From: an uncultured Clostridia bacterium | GTDB lineage: Bacteria > Bacillota > Clostridia > TANB77 > CAG-508 | NCBI GenBank assembly: GCA_934120315.1 | Contig: CAKOTX010000004.1 | Span: forward strand, 1-64,000 | DNA length: 64,000 nucleotides | Reading direction: 5' to 3' | In this document: one piece after another, positions 10,501 through 19,154 of the stretch | How positions within the stretch are numbered: the first letter of the stretch is position 1 | Layout of the letters: every line of letters starts with the position of its first letter | Notes under the pieces: model-generated | The model's database searches: none | The model's input: the letters and a program-made list of their open reading frames with translations, nothing else | Told to the model about the DNA's origin: nothing | Made by a program: the position numbers and the translations under genes

Positions 10501-13500
10501 AGCTTGTCATTGTTGTATATCCTGTGCTCCAGAACATACCTTGCATATTGGTTACATTACTTGTATCAAATTTATCTCCTAAATCTAAATTTGTCATTGC
10601 TGTATATCCTGTTCCACTGAACATACCTGACATATTTGTTACATTACTTGTATCAAATTTATCTCCTAAATCTAAACTTGTCATTGCTGTATATCCTGTT
10701 CCACTGAACATGCCTGACATATCTGTTACATTACTTGTATCAAATTTATCTCCTAAATCTAAGTTCGTCATTGATATACTTCCTGTTCCAGCAAACATAT
10801 TACTCATGTTAGTTACACTACTTACATTAAGTAATCCAATATTAGTTATTGCTTCTGTTGCTGTAGAGTTATTTGAATATCCAATATACCCAAATAAATA
10901 ACTCGAATCCTGATTTGCATATATATCATTGTTTGTAAGAACTACATTACCTGGTATTTGGTTATTATTAGCTATATGTACTTTGAAAATTCTATTTTTT
11001 ATTTCACTATCTACTAACCATGCAACTATTGATTGGTCTCCCATTGCAGATACATCCCAAGCTCTTTTTTTATTTGTTATCTCCTTTTTGTTATGGTCGT
11101 ATACACTGTCTGGAATACTCTTTTCAAATATTATATTATCAATAGATTGTCTTTGAATTACTTCAAGTTCTATATCAGCAAAAGCACTTATCAAAAAACC
11201 ACTTGTTTTTTCTTTTTCTGCACTTGTACTTCTTAATACGTTATACACATTCCACTCAGTTGCTTTATTCTTATTGCCAGACTCATCTGTTACAACTTCA
11301 GCTGGAATTCTAACTTTAACTTGATTTACATCAGCAGCAAAACCTGAAATATTCAATGTGTATTGAACACCATATTGTACTGTTGTAGTTGTTCCATTTA
11401 CTATTCTCTGTTCCTTTAACTCTGTAATATTACTTAATGCTTTTGTAATTCCACTTGTAACTTTAGTTCTGTTTACCAAAACCTCTATTTTATCACTTGT
11501 CAACGTACTACTTTCAAAATACTTATCTGTAATCCTAAATGTAACCTCAGCAGTTCCATCTTTACCACTAGCAGTAGTATTTAGCAACTCAACTAATGGA
11601 GCTACAACATCGACAACTGTAGCATCTGATGCACTTCCGCCTGGAATATTAACACCAGAAGTAATTGTTGCACCGTCATTCTTATTTCCAGTAGTATCAG
11701 AAATCTTATTAGCTGGAATTTCCACTGTAACAACACCACTGTAATCAAGATAATTATCGCCATCTTTAATCTGTAATTGTTCTAATTTTGAAAGTGTCAA
11801 AGTATATCGTCTTCCAATAACCTTGTCACCTGTTACAATTGCATCATCTTTAGTATATTTAATGTTATTAGTTATGTCTTCAACTCTTAAAGATTTTTCA
11901 ACTTCATTCCAATTAGGCTCTTCGCCATCAATTTTGATTGATAAATCTCCAATTGCTATATCTGTTGATGTTGCTGCATTATAATATTTATCAGTTACAT
12001 CAAATACCATAGTATATGTTTTACCTGACTTATCAATATCTGCAGCAGAGTGTTTATATGTTACATTTGGTTTAATAAAATCTACAAATTCTCCTGTTAA
12101 TTTTGTTTCATCATTTACATTATTTGATGTATCTTTTATTGCACCTGCTGCAACTTTTATTGATACTGTACCACTCCAATCAGAGAACTCTCTGTCTGTG
12201 TTAATTGTGCTTCTAGCTTGTTCAAAGTTTGATAGAACTAACTTATATTGTTTTCCTACAACTCTTTCTTCACCATTAACAGTTGTAACTATTGTTCCAT
12301 CTGTTTTATAAGTTAAATCCCAAACTTTTTGTTCTGCATCAATAGTATTTAAAGTTAAATTCTTAGTTAATCCGTCAGCTTGCTCATCATCTAAAAATAC
12401 TGTTATATTGTCTGCTGTTAAGTTAGTACTTGTATCCAAATATTTATCCATTACATTAAATATTATTGTTTCAGTTTTTAAATCATTTCTTCTTACTGAT
12501 GATACTTGGTTTATTACTGGGTTGATAAAGTCCACTTGGCCAATTTCAACAATTTCTTCTTTACTTGTATTTGTATATTTATCTTTTAACAATCCTTCAG
12601 TCAATTTAATCTTTGTCAAACCACTATATTCTCTGTATCCTTTTTTACTAGCATTAAATGAATCATCTGTTTCTACAAAGTTAGAAAGTGTTAATGTATA
12701 TTTTACACCATATTGAACTGTTGATGTTACTCCATTTACTGTTCTTTCTTCTTTTAACTCTGTTGCTGCACTTAATGTTTTAGTAATATTTGCTTTGCCT
12801 GTTGTATCTTCGCCATCAACTATTACCTTAATTTTATCTGCTACATTATCTGCTGTTAATATTGAACTATCAAAATATTTATCTGTTCCAATTAAGTCCA
12901 TAGTTACTCTTTGGTTTACTTTATCTATATTAATATTTTCAACCTTCCATGATGGATCTACTACATCTACAATTTCGCCATCTGTATTTTTATCTGGTTC
13001 ATCATTTGGTCTTATGTTCCAAACATTGTATGTTTGTTTTCCACCATATGTGTCCATATGACCACCTGTTAATGTCTTTGTTGCAACTCTTTGTGATGTT
13101 AGTAATGTACTTGATGACAATGTAATTAATGGTCTAACACCCATTGCAAATGCTGCTGAGCCATAAACAGAACGATTTGTGTTTAAATAGAAATACATTG
13201 AATTTGCTGCGCCTGCTGCTTGTGTTAACCAGTAATGTGAGTTATTATCAATTAAATTTTGATATTTAATATATGGCTCTTCATATATTTTTCTAAATGT
13301 ATTTGTTGTAGCTACATCTGCATAACTTTGAATATATTTGCTATACCATGAATCTAATCTATCTTTTGTCAAAACCGTAACACTTTCTGCATTTTGGTTT
13401 GAGTTTAAATACATACTCCAATTTCTCTTAGTAAGTCTTCTTGCATTTGTTGAACCTAATATCCAATTTGAATTTATATTTCCTGTTAATATGTATTCTG

Positions 13501-16500
13501 CTTGATATCCTGTTGAAGATAATCTTAAGTTAACATTATAATCTTCTGGGTTTCCTGCTGATATTAATGTAATTTTATCTCCATTAATATCGAAAACTCT
13601 CCATCCTGTTATCGCTGCCTCTGTTGATGCATCAATAAGATAATTATCCAATCCTCCACTCGATGTTGATGAAGCTAAATATGCTATTGCATTTTCATTC
13701 CTGCTCATTCCAGCTGTAAATCCACCAAATTGATGATTTCCTGTTGGTAATGTTGTTGTTCCAGTTGCTGTCTGCAAATTTGTTGATGAACCTGTTCTTA
13801 TTGAATATATTTCTGATGATGTCCATGTTCCTGCATCATAGTTTATAAAATCTCCTATGTGTAATCCATTTCTATCAGTTCCATCTGCATCATAAAGTTC
13901 TGATGGTTTTGCATATTCTGTTTGGTCGTTTTGATCTTCTACACCTATAACTATTGTTTTTACCATGTTATAGTTATCTGATTTATCTTTTGCAACACGT
14001 GCTGGTATTACAATTCCTATTGGTCCACTATAATTTTTATACTTGTCTCCATCAGCAATTTCTGCTTGTTCTAAGCCACTAATTACTAATCTATATTTTT
14101 CACCAATCTTTGTTTCTGCATTTCCGTCTCCATCTCTGTCTTCCATAACATCTTCAATTTTTGTAAGTGTTTTTGTAATTTTATCTTCAGCAATTTGTAC
14201 GCTCGTGTCTAACAAATGTACTGTTAATTTGCTTGCTGCATCAGCATCACTTAATGTTGAACTTTCAAAATATTTATCTGTTACAGAGAAGTCTACTGTC
14301 AATGTTTTGGCATCATGATTTATATCATCTTGTGAATAGATATATGTAAATTCTGGTTTTATAAAATCCTCGAATAATTGACCATCTGTATTTTTATCTA
14401 CTGTTGTGTCATCTTTTATTTCGAAATCTACCATTTCACCTGATGTGTCTATTGCAGCCAAGTTTTTGTTTCCATATGTTGTATCTGTTAATGTTCCAGC
14501 ATCAAGTTTTATTACAATATTACCACTCCACTCTTTGTATTTCTTTCCTGTTTGTCTTGCAACTTCTTCAAAGTTTGACAATTTTATTGTTGTTAGCACA
14601 TCATATCCTCTTGGAATTGTTTCTACTACTTCTTTTGTTACGAAGTCTGAAATATTTGTTCCTTCCATGAATACATTGATATTGCTTTCAGTTAATGAAG
14701 CTGTTACTTCACTCTTATATCCTGATGCATCAGGATTTGTTCTACCTCTTAATGTTACTGTTATTGTCTTTGTTGTTGCATCAACTTCTGTAGTATCTTT
14801 TACCCACTCTGTTCTATAAATAGGATTTATTGTTCCTCTTGTATATGAACCTGTTACTGTTGTGTCTGTTTCTTCTACTTTCTCTCCATCATCAGTTGTA
14901 TCATCTTCTGATACTGTACTTGCTGTTGAAGTTACTTTATATGTATTCTTGTTTTTGTATATTGCTTCTGGTGCATATATTACAGCTCCTGATTTACCTG
15001 TATTGTTAAATACATTATCACTTAAAACCTTAGTAAATGCTGGTCCTAAGTCTAAGCTTGTCATTGCATTATATCCCATATATGCAAACATTGAATTCAT
15101 AGATGTTACATTACCCATATCAAAGTAATCTTCTACTTTGTAGCTTGTCATTGCATTATATCCTGTGTATGCAAACATTGAATTCATATTTGTTACATTT
15201 GCAACATTTAATACATTCAAGTTTGTAATTGTTTCTGTTGAAGTACATTTATTTGAATATCCTATATATGCAAATAAATAACTTGAATTACTATTTGCAA
15301 ATACTTCTCCATTAGCTCCTATGTGAATTTTATATGTTCCATTCTTTGTTTCACTATCTACATACCATGCAATAATTGATTTGTCTTGTGCATATGAAAC
15401 GTCCCAAGCCCTTGTTGTATCTGTAATTGTGTTTGTTGACTCATCAAATATATCTGATGAAATTTTATTTTCAAATGTTACATTATCAACATATTGTCTT
15501 TGGATATTAGAATTTCCTAAGAACGCACTTGTACTACTTGTTTCTGAAGAAGTACTCTTCAAAACACTATATAAAATCATATCAGTTTGTTTGTTTTTAT
15601 TTCCAGATTCGTCTGTTACAACTCCTTCTGCCACTCTAACCATTATTTGATTTGCAGTTGTTGGCACTCCTGTTATTTCTAAAGTATATTTAACTCCATA
15701 TTGGAAATCTACTTCTGCTCCATCTACAGTTCTTTTCTCTGTTAATGCTGTTGGTTGACTTAATGTCTTTGTAATTCCTGATGTATATACACTTCCATCA
15801 ACTACTAAATTGATATCATTTGCTTGTAAAGTATTATTTGCAAAATATTTATCTGTAATTTGGAATGTAAGTGTAACTTTTCTATCTGATAGTTTTCCAA
15901 CTCTTGATGTTACTCTTTCTACTACTGGATCAACAACATCCGCAATTACTGCAGAACCTGTTTGTTCTGGTAAGTTAATACCCATTGTAATTGTTGTTTT
16001 TACATTAGTATTTCCAGAATCATCTGCAACTTTTCCTGCTGCAATTCCAACTGTTAAAACACCACTGTAATCTGCATATTTGCCATCTATAGCAATTTGA
16101 GTTTGCTCTAAGTGTGACAATGTTAATGTATATTTAACTCCAACTACTTTATTTGTTCCATTTACTTTTTCTGTAATATTTGTAGAGCTTAAATCTCTAT
16201 TAACTTTCTTCCAATCTGGTGTTTTACCATCAATTTGAATATCCAAGTCATTTACTGTTAATTTAGCATTTGACTCTGAATAATATTTATCTGTTACAGA
16301 GAATTCTACTTTTACCTTTTTATTTGTCTTATCTATATCATCTGTCTTATATTTGTAAAGTATTTTTGGTGCTATAAAGTCTGTAAATAGTACATTTGCA
16401 GCATTTTTATTTGTTGTTGCATCCTCTAAAACTTGTTCTTTTCCATCAACCACTGCTAAGTTTTTATTTCCATAAGCATCAACCAATGTTCCTTCTGCAA

Positions 16501-19087
16501 ATTTTAGTTTAACATTACCACTCCATTCGTAATAGCTCTTACCACTTGGTAAGCCTTGTTGTTCAAGATTTGCTAATTCTATGTCATAAGTAACTTCGTT
16601 ATCTGCTTGATTTTTCAATGTAATTGTTTTTACATTTGCTGTTATAAGCTCTCCATCAATATATAATTGAACACCGTCTACAACAGTTTTCAATTTATCT
16701 GTTATAGCTTGTTTTGCATTTACTGTATATTTTTGAACATCTACTGTTCCTTTTACAGTTATTGTTAATTTTTTATTAATTTCATCTACTGAAACTGAAG
16801 CTTTGCTCCATTCTGGCATATATTTTAAATTGATTGTTCCACTAGAATATTGCATTGTTGTTGTAGATGATGAGTTTAATCTAAAGTGTGTTTTATCACT
16901 ATAAATTGACTCTGGAGCATATATTACTGCACCTGATTTTCCGAAATCTTCAATAAAGTTTTCAGATTCGTTTGCATCATCTGTTATCTTAACAAATGCT
17001 GGACCTAAGTCTAAGCTTGTTAATGATGTTGTTCCTAATTTTCTAAACATTTTTCTCATACTTACAGCATTACTTGTATTGAATTTTGCTCCTAAGTATA
17101 GGCTTGTTAATTTCTTTGTTCCACATAGGTCGAACATGTAACTAAAGTCTGTTACTGTTGTTGTGTCAAAATTATCGCCTAAGTTAAGTGAAGTCATAGC
17201 TTCGCTTCCACAATTTGCAAACATATATGACATATTTATTACTTTTGATGTTTTAAAGTTTGCTCCTAGGTCAAATGATGTTAATGCTTTGTTTCCAAAG
17301 TCTGCAAACATCCAACTCATATCTGTAACATTGCTTGTATCAAATTTGTCGCCTAAGCTTATTTGAGTCATTTTTGTATATCCAGTACCTGCAAACATTT
17401 TTGACATATTTGTTACATTTTGAGTACTAAAGTTTTTACCCAAATCTAATTTAGTCATACTTCTATATCCTGTATACCAGAACATTTCGCTCATATTTGT
17501 TACATTTCCTGTATGTAACAAATTGATATTTGTAATTGTTTCTGTTGCTGTACAGTTGCTTCCATATCCTATGTATGCAAATAAGTTGCTTGAATTTGGG
17601 TTACCAAATATTAAGCCATCACTTCCAATATATACTCTTACAGCTCCATTTGATTGTGTTACATACCATGCAAGTATTGAACCATCTCCTGTTGCTGAAA
17701 CATCCCATGCAGTGCTGTTCTTAGCTGTTGTGCTTGATAAGAATGTTATATTTTCAATGTTTTGTCTTTCTAGTTTTGTATTTCCAAGGAATGGACTCTT
17801 AATCAAGTTCTCTGTGCTTGTTTCTTTCAACATATTGAATAATGTGATTATTGTATCTTTGTTAGTGTTTCCAGAAGTATCTGTTATAGTTCCTGCTGGA
17901 ATCAACAATTTAAGTTGAGTTGCATTAGCTGGAATTCCTTTTAATGTGAATGTGTGATCAACACCATATTGTGCGGTTGTTGTAACACCATTTACACTTC
18001 TCTCTTCTGTTAATTCAACAGCATCACTTAAAGTTTTTGTTAATCCACTTGAAGTTTCAACACCGCTTACATAAACTTTAATTTTATCGCTTGTCAAAGA
18101 ACTACTTGCGAAATATTTATCTGTACCTCTTAGGTTTACTGTTGCTATTCCATTTATTTCATCAATTGTTGCACTTACTTTTTCCCATATTGGGTTTACA
18201 ACGTCTATTACTGTTCCGCCATTGCTTGCATCTCCGCCAGGAAGGTCAATTCCTGAAGTTATTGTCATTGCATCATTTGAATTGTAACTTGTATCTGAAA
18301 CTTTACCTGATGGTATTTCTACTGTAACAATACCACTGTATTCAAGATACTTATCTCCTTCTATTTTTTGCAATTGCTCTAGATTTTCTAATCTTAAAGT
18401 ATAACGTTTACCTATTATTTTGTTTGAACCATTAACTTTATTTGTTAGATTTGTTGAACCTAATGATTTTGTTACTTTAGTCCAATCTGGCTCTTGTCCA
18501 TCAATTTTTATCTTTAAATCTGATAATGATAATGAGCTTGAGCTATAATATTTATCTGTTATATCAAACACTAATGAATATGATTTATTGTTTGAATCTA
18601 TAGTTGATTTTGCATGTTGATATGTTACAGTTGGTTTTATAAAGTCTACATATGGTCCTGTCAATTCTGTTTCATCATTGCTGTTTCCAGAATAGTCAGT
18701 TACCAATCCTGATGGTACTTTTACTGTTATGTTACCACTCCAGTCTACATATTCTCTATCATAGTCAACTGATGTTCTTGATTTTTCAAAGTTTGATAAC
18801 TCTAATTCATATCGATATGCTACTGTTTGACTTGTTCCATTTACATTTGATTGTACTGTAAGTACAGTTGATAATTTTTTAACTACTGATGATGCCAATT
18901 CATTGTCTACATATACCAATAAATCACTTGCTGATATTGATGGTGTGGTTAAATATTTATCTGATACCTGAAAGTATATTTTTGCAGTTGAACTATTCTT
19001 TGTTTGTGATGTCAATGTTATTACTGGTTTTATAGCATCTATGAACATTACTCCTGAAGTGTTTTTATTTGTAGTTGCATCTTGCAT
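4574..19087 (-). CDS. Giant BspA-like surface protein, C-terminal 4,837 residues (5' end separated by frameshift)
   Basis: The ATG at 19087 is internal: coding similarity continues in this frame up to about 19183 (GKNYKDWSGN..., a module end), directly abutting the frame of the 19155-25487 gene, so the two are one gene with a +1 shift. The chain alternates beta-sandwich modules (DKYF motif) with blocks of DUF285 repeats carrying 'MF..TG..AMTSLDLGDKFDTSNVTDM' at about 16990-17520, 15050-15200, 9870-10830, 5950-6660 and 4790-5560. A distinct globular domain is inserted at about 13008-13875. The extreme C-terminus (GGNGT...YAxIDTASTPGYLTKKN) is the usual end of clostridial BspA-type proteins; there is no LPxTG or other sorting motif. 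Role inferred: adhesion or host/matrix contact. Confidence 0.85.
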   Translation of the reverse strand: MQDATTNKNTSGVMFIDAIKPVITLTSQTKNSSTAKIYFQVSDKYLTTPSISASDLLVYVDNELASSVVKKLSTVLTVQSNVNGTSQTVAYRYELELSNFEKSRTSVDYDREYVDWSGNITVKVPSGLVTDYSGNSNDETELTGPYVDFIKPTVTYQHAKSTIDSNNKSYSLVFDITDKYYSSSSLSLSDLKIKIDGQEPDWTKVTKSLGSTNLTNKVNGSNKIIGKRYTLRLENLEQLQKIEGDKYLEYSGIVTVEIPSGKVSDTSYNSNDAMTITSGIDLPGGDASNGGTVIDVVNPIWEKVSATIDEINGIATVNLRGTDKYFASSSLTSDKIKVYVSGVETSSGLTKTLSDAVELTEERSVNGVTTTAQYGVDHTFTLKGIPANATQLKLLIPAGTITDTSGNTNKDTIITLFNMLKETSTENLIKSPFLGNTKLERQNIENITFLSSTTAKNSTAWDVSATGDGSILAWYVTQSNGAVRVYIGSDGLIFGNPNSSNLFAYIGYGSNCTATETITNINLLHTGNVTNMSEMFWYTGYRSMTKLDLGKNFSTQNVTNMSKMFAGTGYTKMTQISLGDKFDTSNVTDMSWMFADFGNKALTSFDLGANFKTSKVINMSYMFANCGSEAMTSLNLGDNFDTTTVTDFSYMFDLCGTKKLTSLYLGAKFNTSNAVSMRKMFRKLGTTSLTSLDLGPAFVKITDDANESENFIEDFGKSGAVIYAPESIYSDKTHFRLNSSSTTTMQYSSGTINLKYMPEWSKASVSVDEINKKLTITVKGTVDVQKYTVNAKQAITDKLKTVVDGVQLYIDGELITANVKTITLKNQADNEVTYDIELANLEQQGLPSGKSYYEWSGNVKLKFAEGTLVDAYGNKNLAVVDGKEQVLEDATTNKNAANVLFTDFIAPKILYKYKTDDIDKTNKKVKVEFSVTDKYYSESNAKLTVNDLDIQIDGKTPDWKKVNRDLSSTNITEKVNGTNKVVGVKYTLTLSHLEQTQIAIDGKYADYSGVLTVGIAAGKVADDSGNTNVKTTITMGINLPEQTGSAVIADVVDPVVERVTSRVGKLSDRKVTLTFQITDKYFANNTLQANDINLVVDGSVYTSGITKTLSQPTALTEKRTVDGAEVDFQYGVKYTLEITGVPTTANQIMVRVAEGVVTDESGNKNKQTDMILYSVLKSTSSETSSTSAFLGNSNIQRQYVDNVTFENKISSDIFDESTNTITDTTRAWDVSYAQDKSIIAWYVDSETKNGTYKIHIGANGEVFANSNSSYLFAYIGYSNKCTSTETITNLNVLNVANVTNMNSMFAYTGYNAMTSYKVEDYFDMGNVTSMNSMFAYMGYNAMTSLDLGPAFTKVLSDNVFNNTGKSGAVIYAPEAIYKNKNTYKVTSTASTVSEDDTTDDGEKVEETDTTVTGSYTRGTINPIYRTEWVKDTTEVDATTKTITVTLRGRTNPDASGYKSEVTASLTESNINVFMEGTNISDFVTKEVVETIPRGYDVLTTIKLSNFEEVARQTGKKYKEWSGNIVIKLDAGTLTDTTYGNKNLAAIDTSGEMVDFEIKDDTTVDKNTDGQLFEDFIKPEFTYIYSQDDINHDAKTLTVDFSVTDKYFESSTLSDADAASKLTVHLLDTSVQIAEDKITKTLTKIEDVMEDRDGDGNAETKIGEKYRLVISGLEQAEIADGDKYKNYSGPIGIVIPARVAKDKSDNYNMVKTIVIGVEDQNDQTEYAKPSELYDADGTDRNGLHIGDFINYDAGTWTSSEIYSIRTGSSTNLQTATGTTTLPTGNHQFGGFTAGMSRNENAIAYLASSTSSGGLDNYLIDASTEAAITGWRVFDINGDKITLISAGNPEDYNVNLRLSSTGYQAEYILTGNINSNWILGSTNARRLTKRNWSMYLNSNQNAESVTVLTKDRLDSWYSKYIQSYADVATTNTFRKIYEEPYIKYQNLIDNNSHYWLTQAAGAANSMYFYLNTNRSVYGSAAFAMGVRPLITLSSSTLLTSQRVATKTLTGGHMDTYGGKQTYNVWNIRPNDEPDKNTDGEIVDVVDPSWKVENINIDKVNQRVTMDLIGTDKYFDSSILTADNVADKIKVIVDGEDTTGKANITKTLSAATELKEERTVNGVTSTVQYGVKYTLTLSNFVETDDSFNASKKGYREYSGLTKIKLTEGLLKDKYTNTSKEEIVEIGQVDFINPVINQVSSVRRNDLKTETIIFNVMDKYLDTSTNLTADNITVFLDDEQADGLTKNLTLNTIDAEQKVWDLTYKTDGTIVTTVNGEERVVGKQYKLVLSNFEQARSTINTDREFSDWSGTVSIKVAAGAIKDTSNNVNDETKLTGEFVDFIKPNVTYKHSAADIDKSGKTYTMVFDVTDKYYNAATSTDIAIGDLSIKIDGEEPNWNEVEKSLRVEDITNNIKYTKDDAIVTGDKVIGRRYTLTLSKLEQLQIKDGDNYLDYSGVVTVEIPANKISDTTGNKNDGATITSGVNIPGGSASDATVVDVVAPLVELLNTTASGKDGTAEVTFRITDKYFESSTLTSDKIEVLVNRTKVTSGITKALSNITELKEQRIVNGTTTTVQYGVQYTLNISGFAADVNQVKVRIPAEVVTDESGNKNKATEWNVYNVLRSTSAEKEKTSGFLISAFADIELEVIQRQSIDNIIFEKSIPDSVYDHNKKEITNKKRAWDVSAMGDQSIVAWLVDSEIKNRIFKVHIANNNQIPGNVVLTNNDIYANQDSSYLFGYIGYSNNSTATEAITNIGLLNVSSVTNMSNMFAGTGSISMTNLDLGDKFDTSNVTDMSGMFSGTGYTAMTSLDLGDKFDTSNVTNMSGMFSGTGYTAMTNLDLGDKFDTSNVTNMQGMFWSTGYTTMTSLDLGNKFDTSNLTDMTYMFYETGYTAMTSLNLGDNFDTGKVTDMESMFYYTGYTAMTSLDLKDKFDTSNVTNMSEMFKYTGYKAMASLDLGDKFDTSNVTNMSSMFYETGFTAMTSLDLGDKFDTSNVTDMSGMFERTGCMAMTSLKLGDKFDTSNVTDMSAMFMGTGDEAMTSLSLGDKFNTKNVTDMTYMFSWTGHTAMTSLDLGPAFTKIADTSEDIFTDTGKPGAIVIQAPEAIFENNKTFKLSTDSTTTISFTNGTINPKYRTEWAIESTTATTSTATPKFDIQLRGRTNPEAGTDYISNLESLLSQDKIKTQVKVYMEDTDITDLITITLGGATTTKNATTGANDVLQTLTLTNFEKAERRTGKNYKDWSGNIKLEVIQGTLKDTTGPEFTVGPAEHRVTKTITFGNKNMVLTAQGTRADHTYTTATVDKNTNNSLFADLIKPEFKYVYADGDIDHVNKTLTVEFEVIDKYFASTTLSNLNGSQITVNIDSYDETALNNAIRKQLTKLKDITDTVDGKTNVKVGERYRLVISNLEQKGQDGLPDGYTYSGYLSLLFTEGTITDKSGNKNSGTTIFIGKQEPGGSDGDKEVVDVVSPVWTAPSIDLGTGQIKLRVSDKYLIKNSSVFGLTVDKIKVISDGVESTAIGKTLTGPTEIVANQEYEYILTLTNVTPSTKEYTEFTPIDPIVGGTAKYRTENGGALSIKIEAGVVTDAYKNTTNEQSFGIGTVDSIGPEVYDVQKTKDTANSIETLIFNITDRNYDETDLVTTNEMSLWMDDVQVDSKLTKTITKTVAIKTTIDGVERVVGHQYTLEVSGFEESGVDFKTSSRKYRELSGTLQVKINENAAKDRKGNTLNPETTTLTDFVDFIKPEVTYKYSAVDIDKTNKTYKMVIDIVDKYYDSTKSEGLTADDLTIQVDGKDVDSTKVTKILSPAGGEDISDTVKYMKNGSFVTESKVIGKRYTLMISGLEQLQIKEESGNYISYSGVVTVEISENKISDTSSNKNVGTTVTSGVDLPDGTGDSEIVDVVDPLIEMVSTSADVNTQTATVTFRATDKYYASTSFTASKVKVVVDGSEVSGVTATISSPTELKEDRIVDGTTKSVQYGVQYTVNISGFTSLAKQVKVRILADSVKDEYGNGNKQTDLIVYNILRSASGEGVQTGNFLGKTIQRQNIDNVTFEKVIPSSVYNHETKKITDTTRAWDVSEMGDQSIVAWYVDSEIRNGIYKVHIANNNQVPTYKEITSNDIYANPNSSYLFSYIGYSDKSQNTEAITNLGLLNVKAVTNMKGMFKVTGYRKMTSLDLGSGFDTKNVTDMSEMFYDTGYTAMTTLNLEDNFDTSLVTDMSDMFRNTGFKKMTSLNLKEKFFTENVANMSSMFWGTGHDAMKTLTLGNNFNTILVTNMMCMFQETGYGALESLNLGSKFDTTNVTDMMQMFLGTGYTAMTTLTLGDKFNTSNVTDMGSMFYQTGYSKMTTLDLGDQFNTSKVECMDAMFEETGRYAMTILDLGPQFTKIADSNTDMFKNCGTTDIIIYAPEAIYASITKFKNEESNRMIASSAYGSVKYLRGDIYGSKIVTISFKQGKKSDITADIKSEFDASEKRDGSIMGYYTDDNNDGMYDLTFMSEGTIYANKDSSYLFYDLTNLTSIDLSNFKTDVVKDMSYMFYNCRGLTSLDVSNFNTSQVADMNSMFYNCRGLTSLDVSNFNTSQVTNMKSMFNNCRVLTSLDLRNFNTSKVTNMNYMFNDCSGLTSLDLSNFNTSQVTEMALMFLGCGKLTSLDVSNFNTSQVTDMGSMFVGCSRLTSLDVSNFNTSQVADMNSMFYNCSGLTSLDVSNFNTSQVTDMGQMFWQCSGLTSLDVSNFNTSQVTNMNSMFYDCSGLTSLDLSNFNTSQVMSMKYMFQSCRGLTSLYVSEYNSATQKGWTTINVTESSRMFEFCTKLVGGNGTKYNSSYKDATYARIDTASTPGYLTKKN
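4790..5560 (-). repeat. Ten-copy 75-bp tandem repeat (DUF285 units, CSGLTSLDVSNFNTSQVTDM type)
   Basis: Units of 25 residues (75 bp) with the pattern 'MF.NC.GLTSLD(V/L)SNFNTSQVT(D/N)M'. Neighbouring copies are nearly identical at DNA level (for example ttacttacatctaagctt recurs in most copies), far more than the older 'DLGDKFDTSNVTDM' units upstream in the same gene. This points to recent amplification or homogenisation. Confidence 0.85.
9870..10830 (-). repeat. About eleven-copy DUF285 repeat block
   Basis: Units of 29 residues (87 bp) of the pattern 'GMF.GTGYTAMTSLDLGDKFDTSNVT(D/N)M', with recurring DNA words such as caaatttatctcctaaatc. This is the largest block of this subtype in the giant gene. 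Confidence 0.8.
13008..13875 (-). other. Non-repetitive domain inserted in the giant surface protein
   Basis: About 290 residues beginning GLHIGDFINYDAGTW and including GWRVFDINGDKITLISAG and MGVRPLITLSS. This stretch is neither beta-sandwich module nor DUF285 repeat. It resembles globular domains seen in other uncharacterised Firmicutes surface or pilin-like proteins (GDYVNY ... GWRVL ... VTLISAG ... RPVI layout). Function unknown. Confidence 0.55.
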
Positions 19088-19154
19088 TGTTGTTGCTGTG
19101 TTTCTGTTTCCATATGCATCTGTTATTATTCCTGTTGGGAATTCTAGTGAGATG

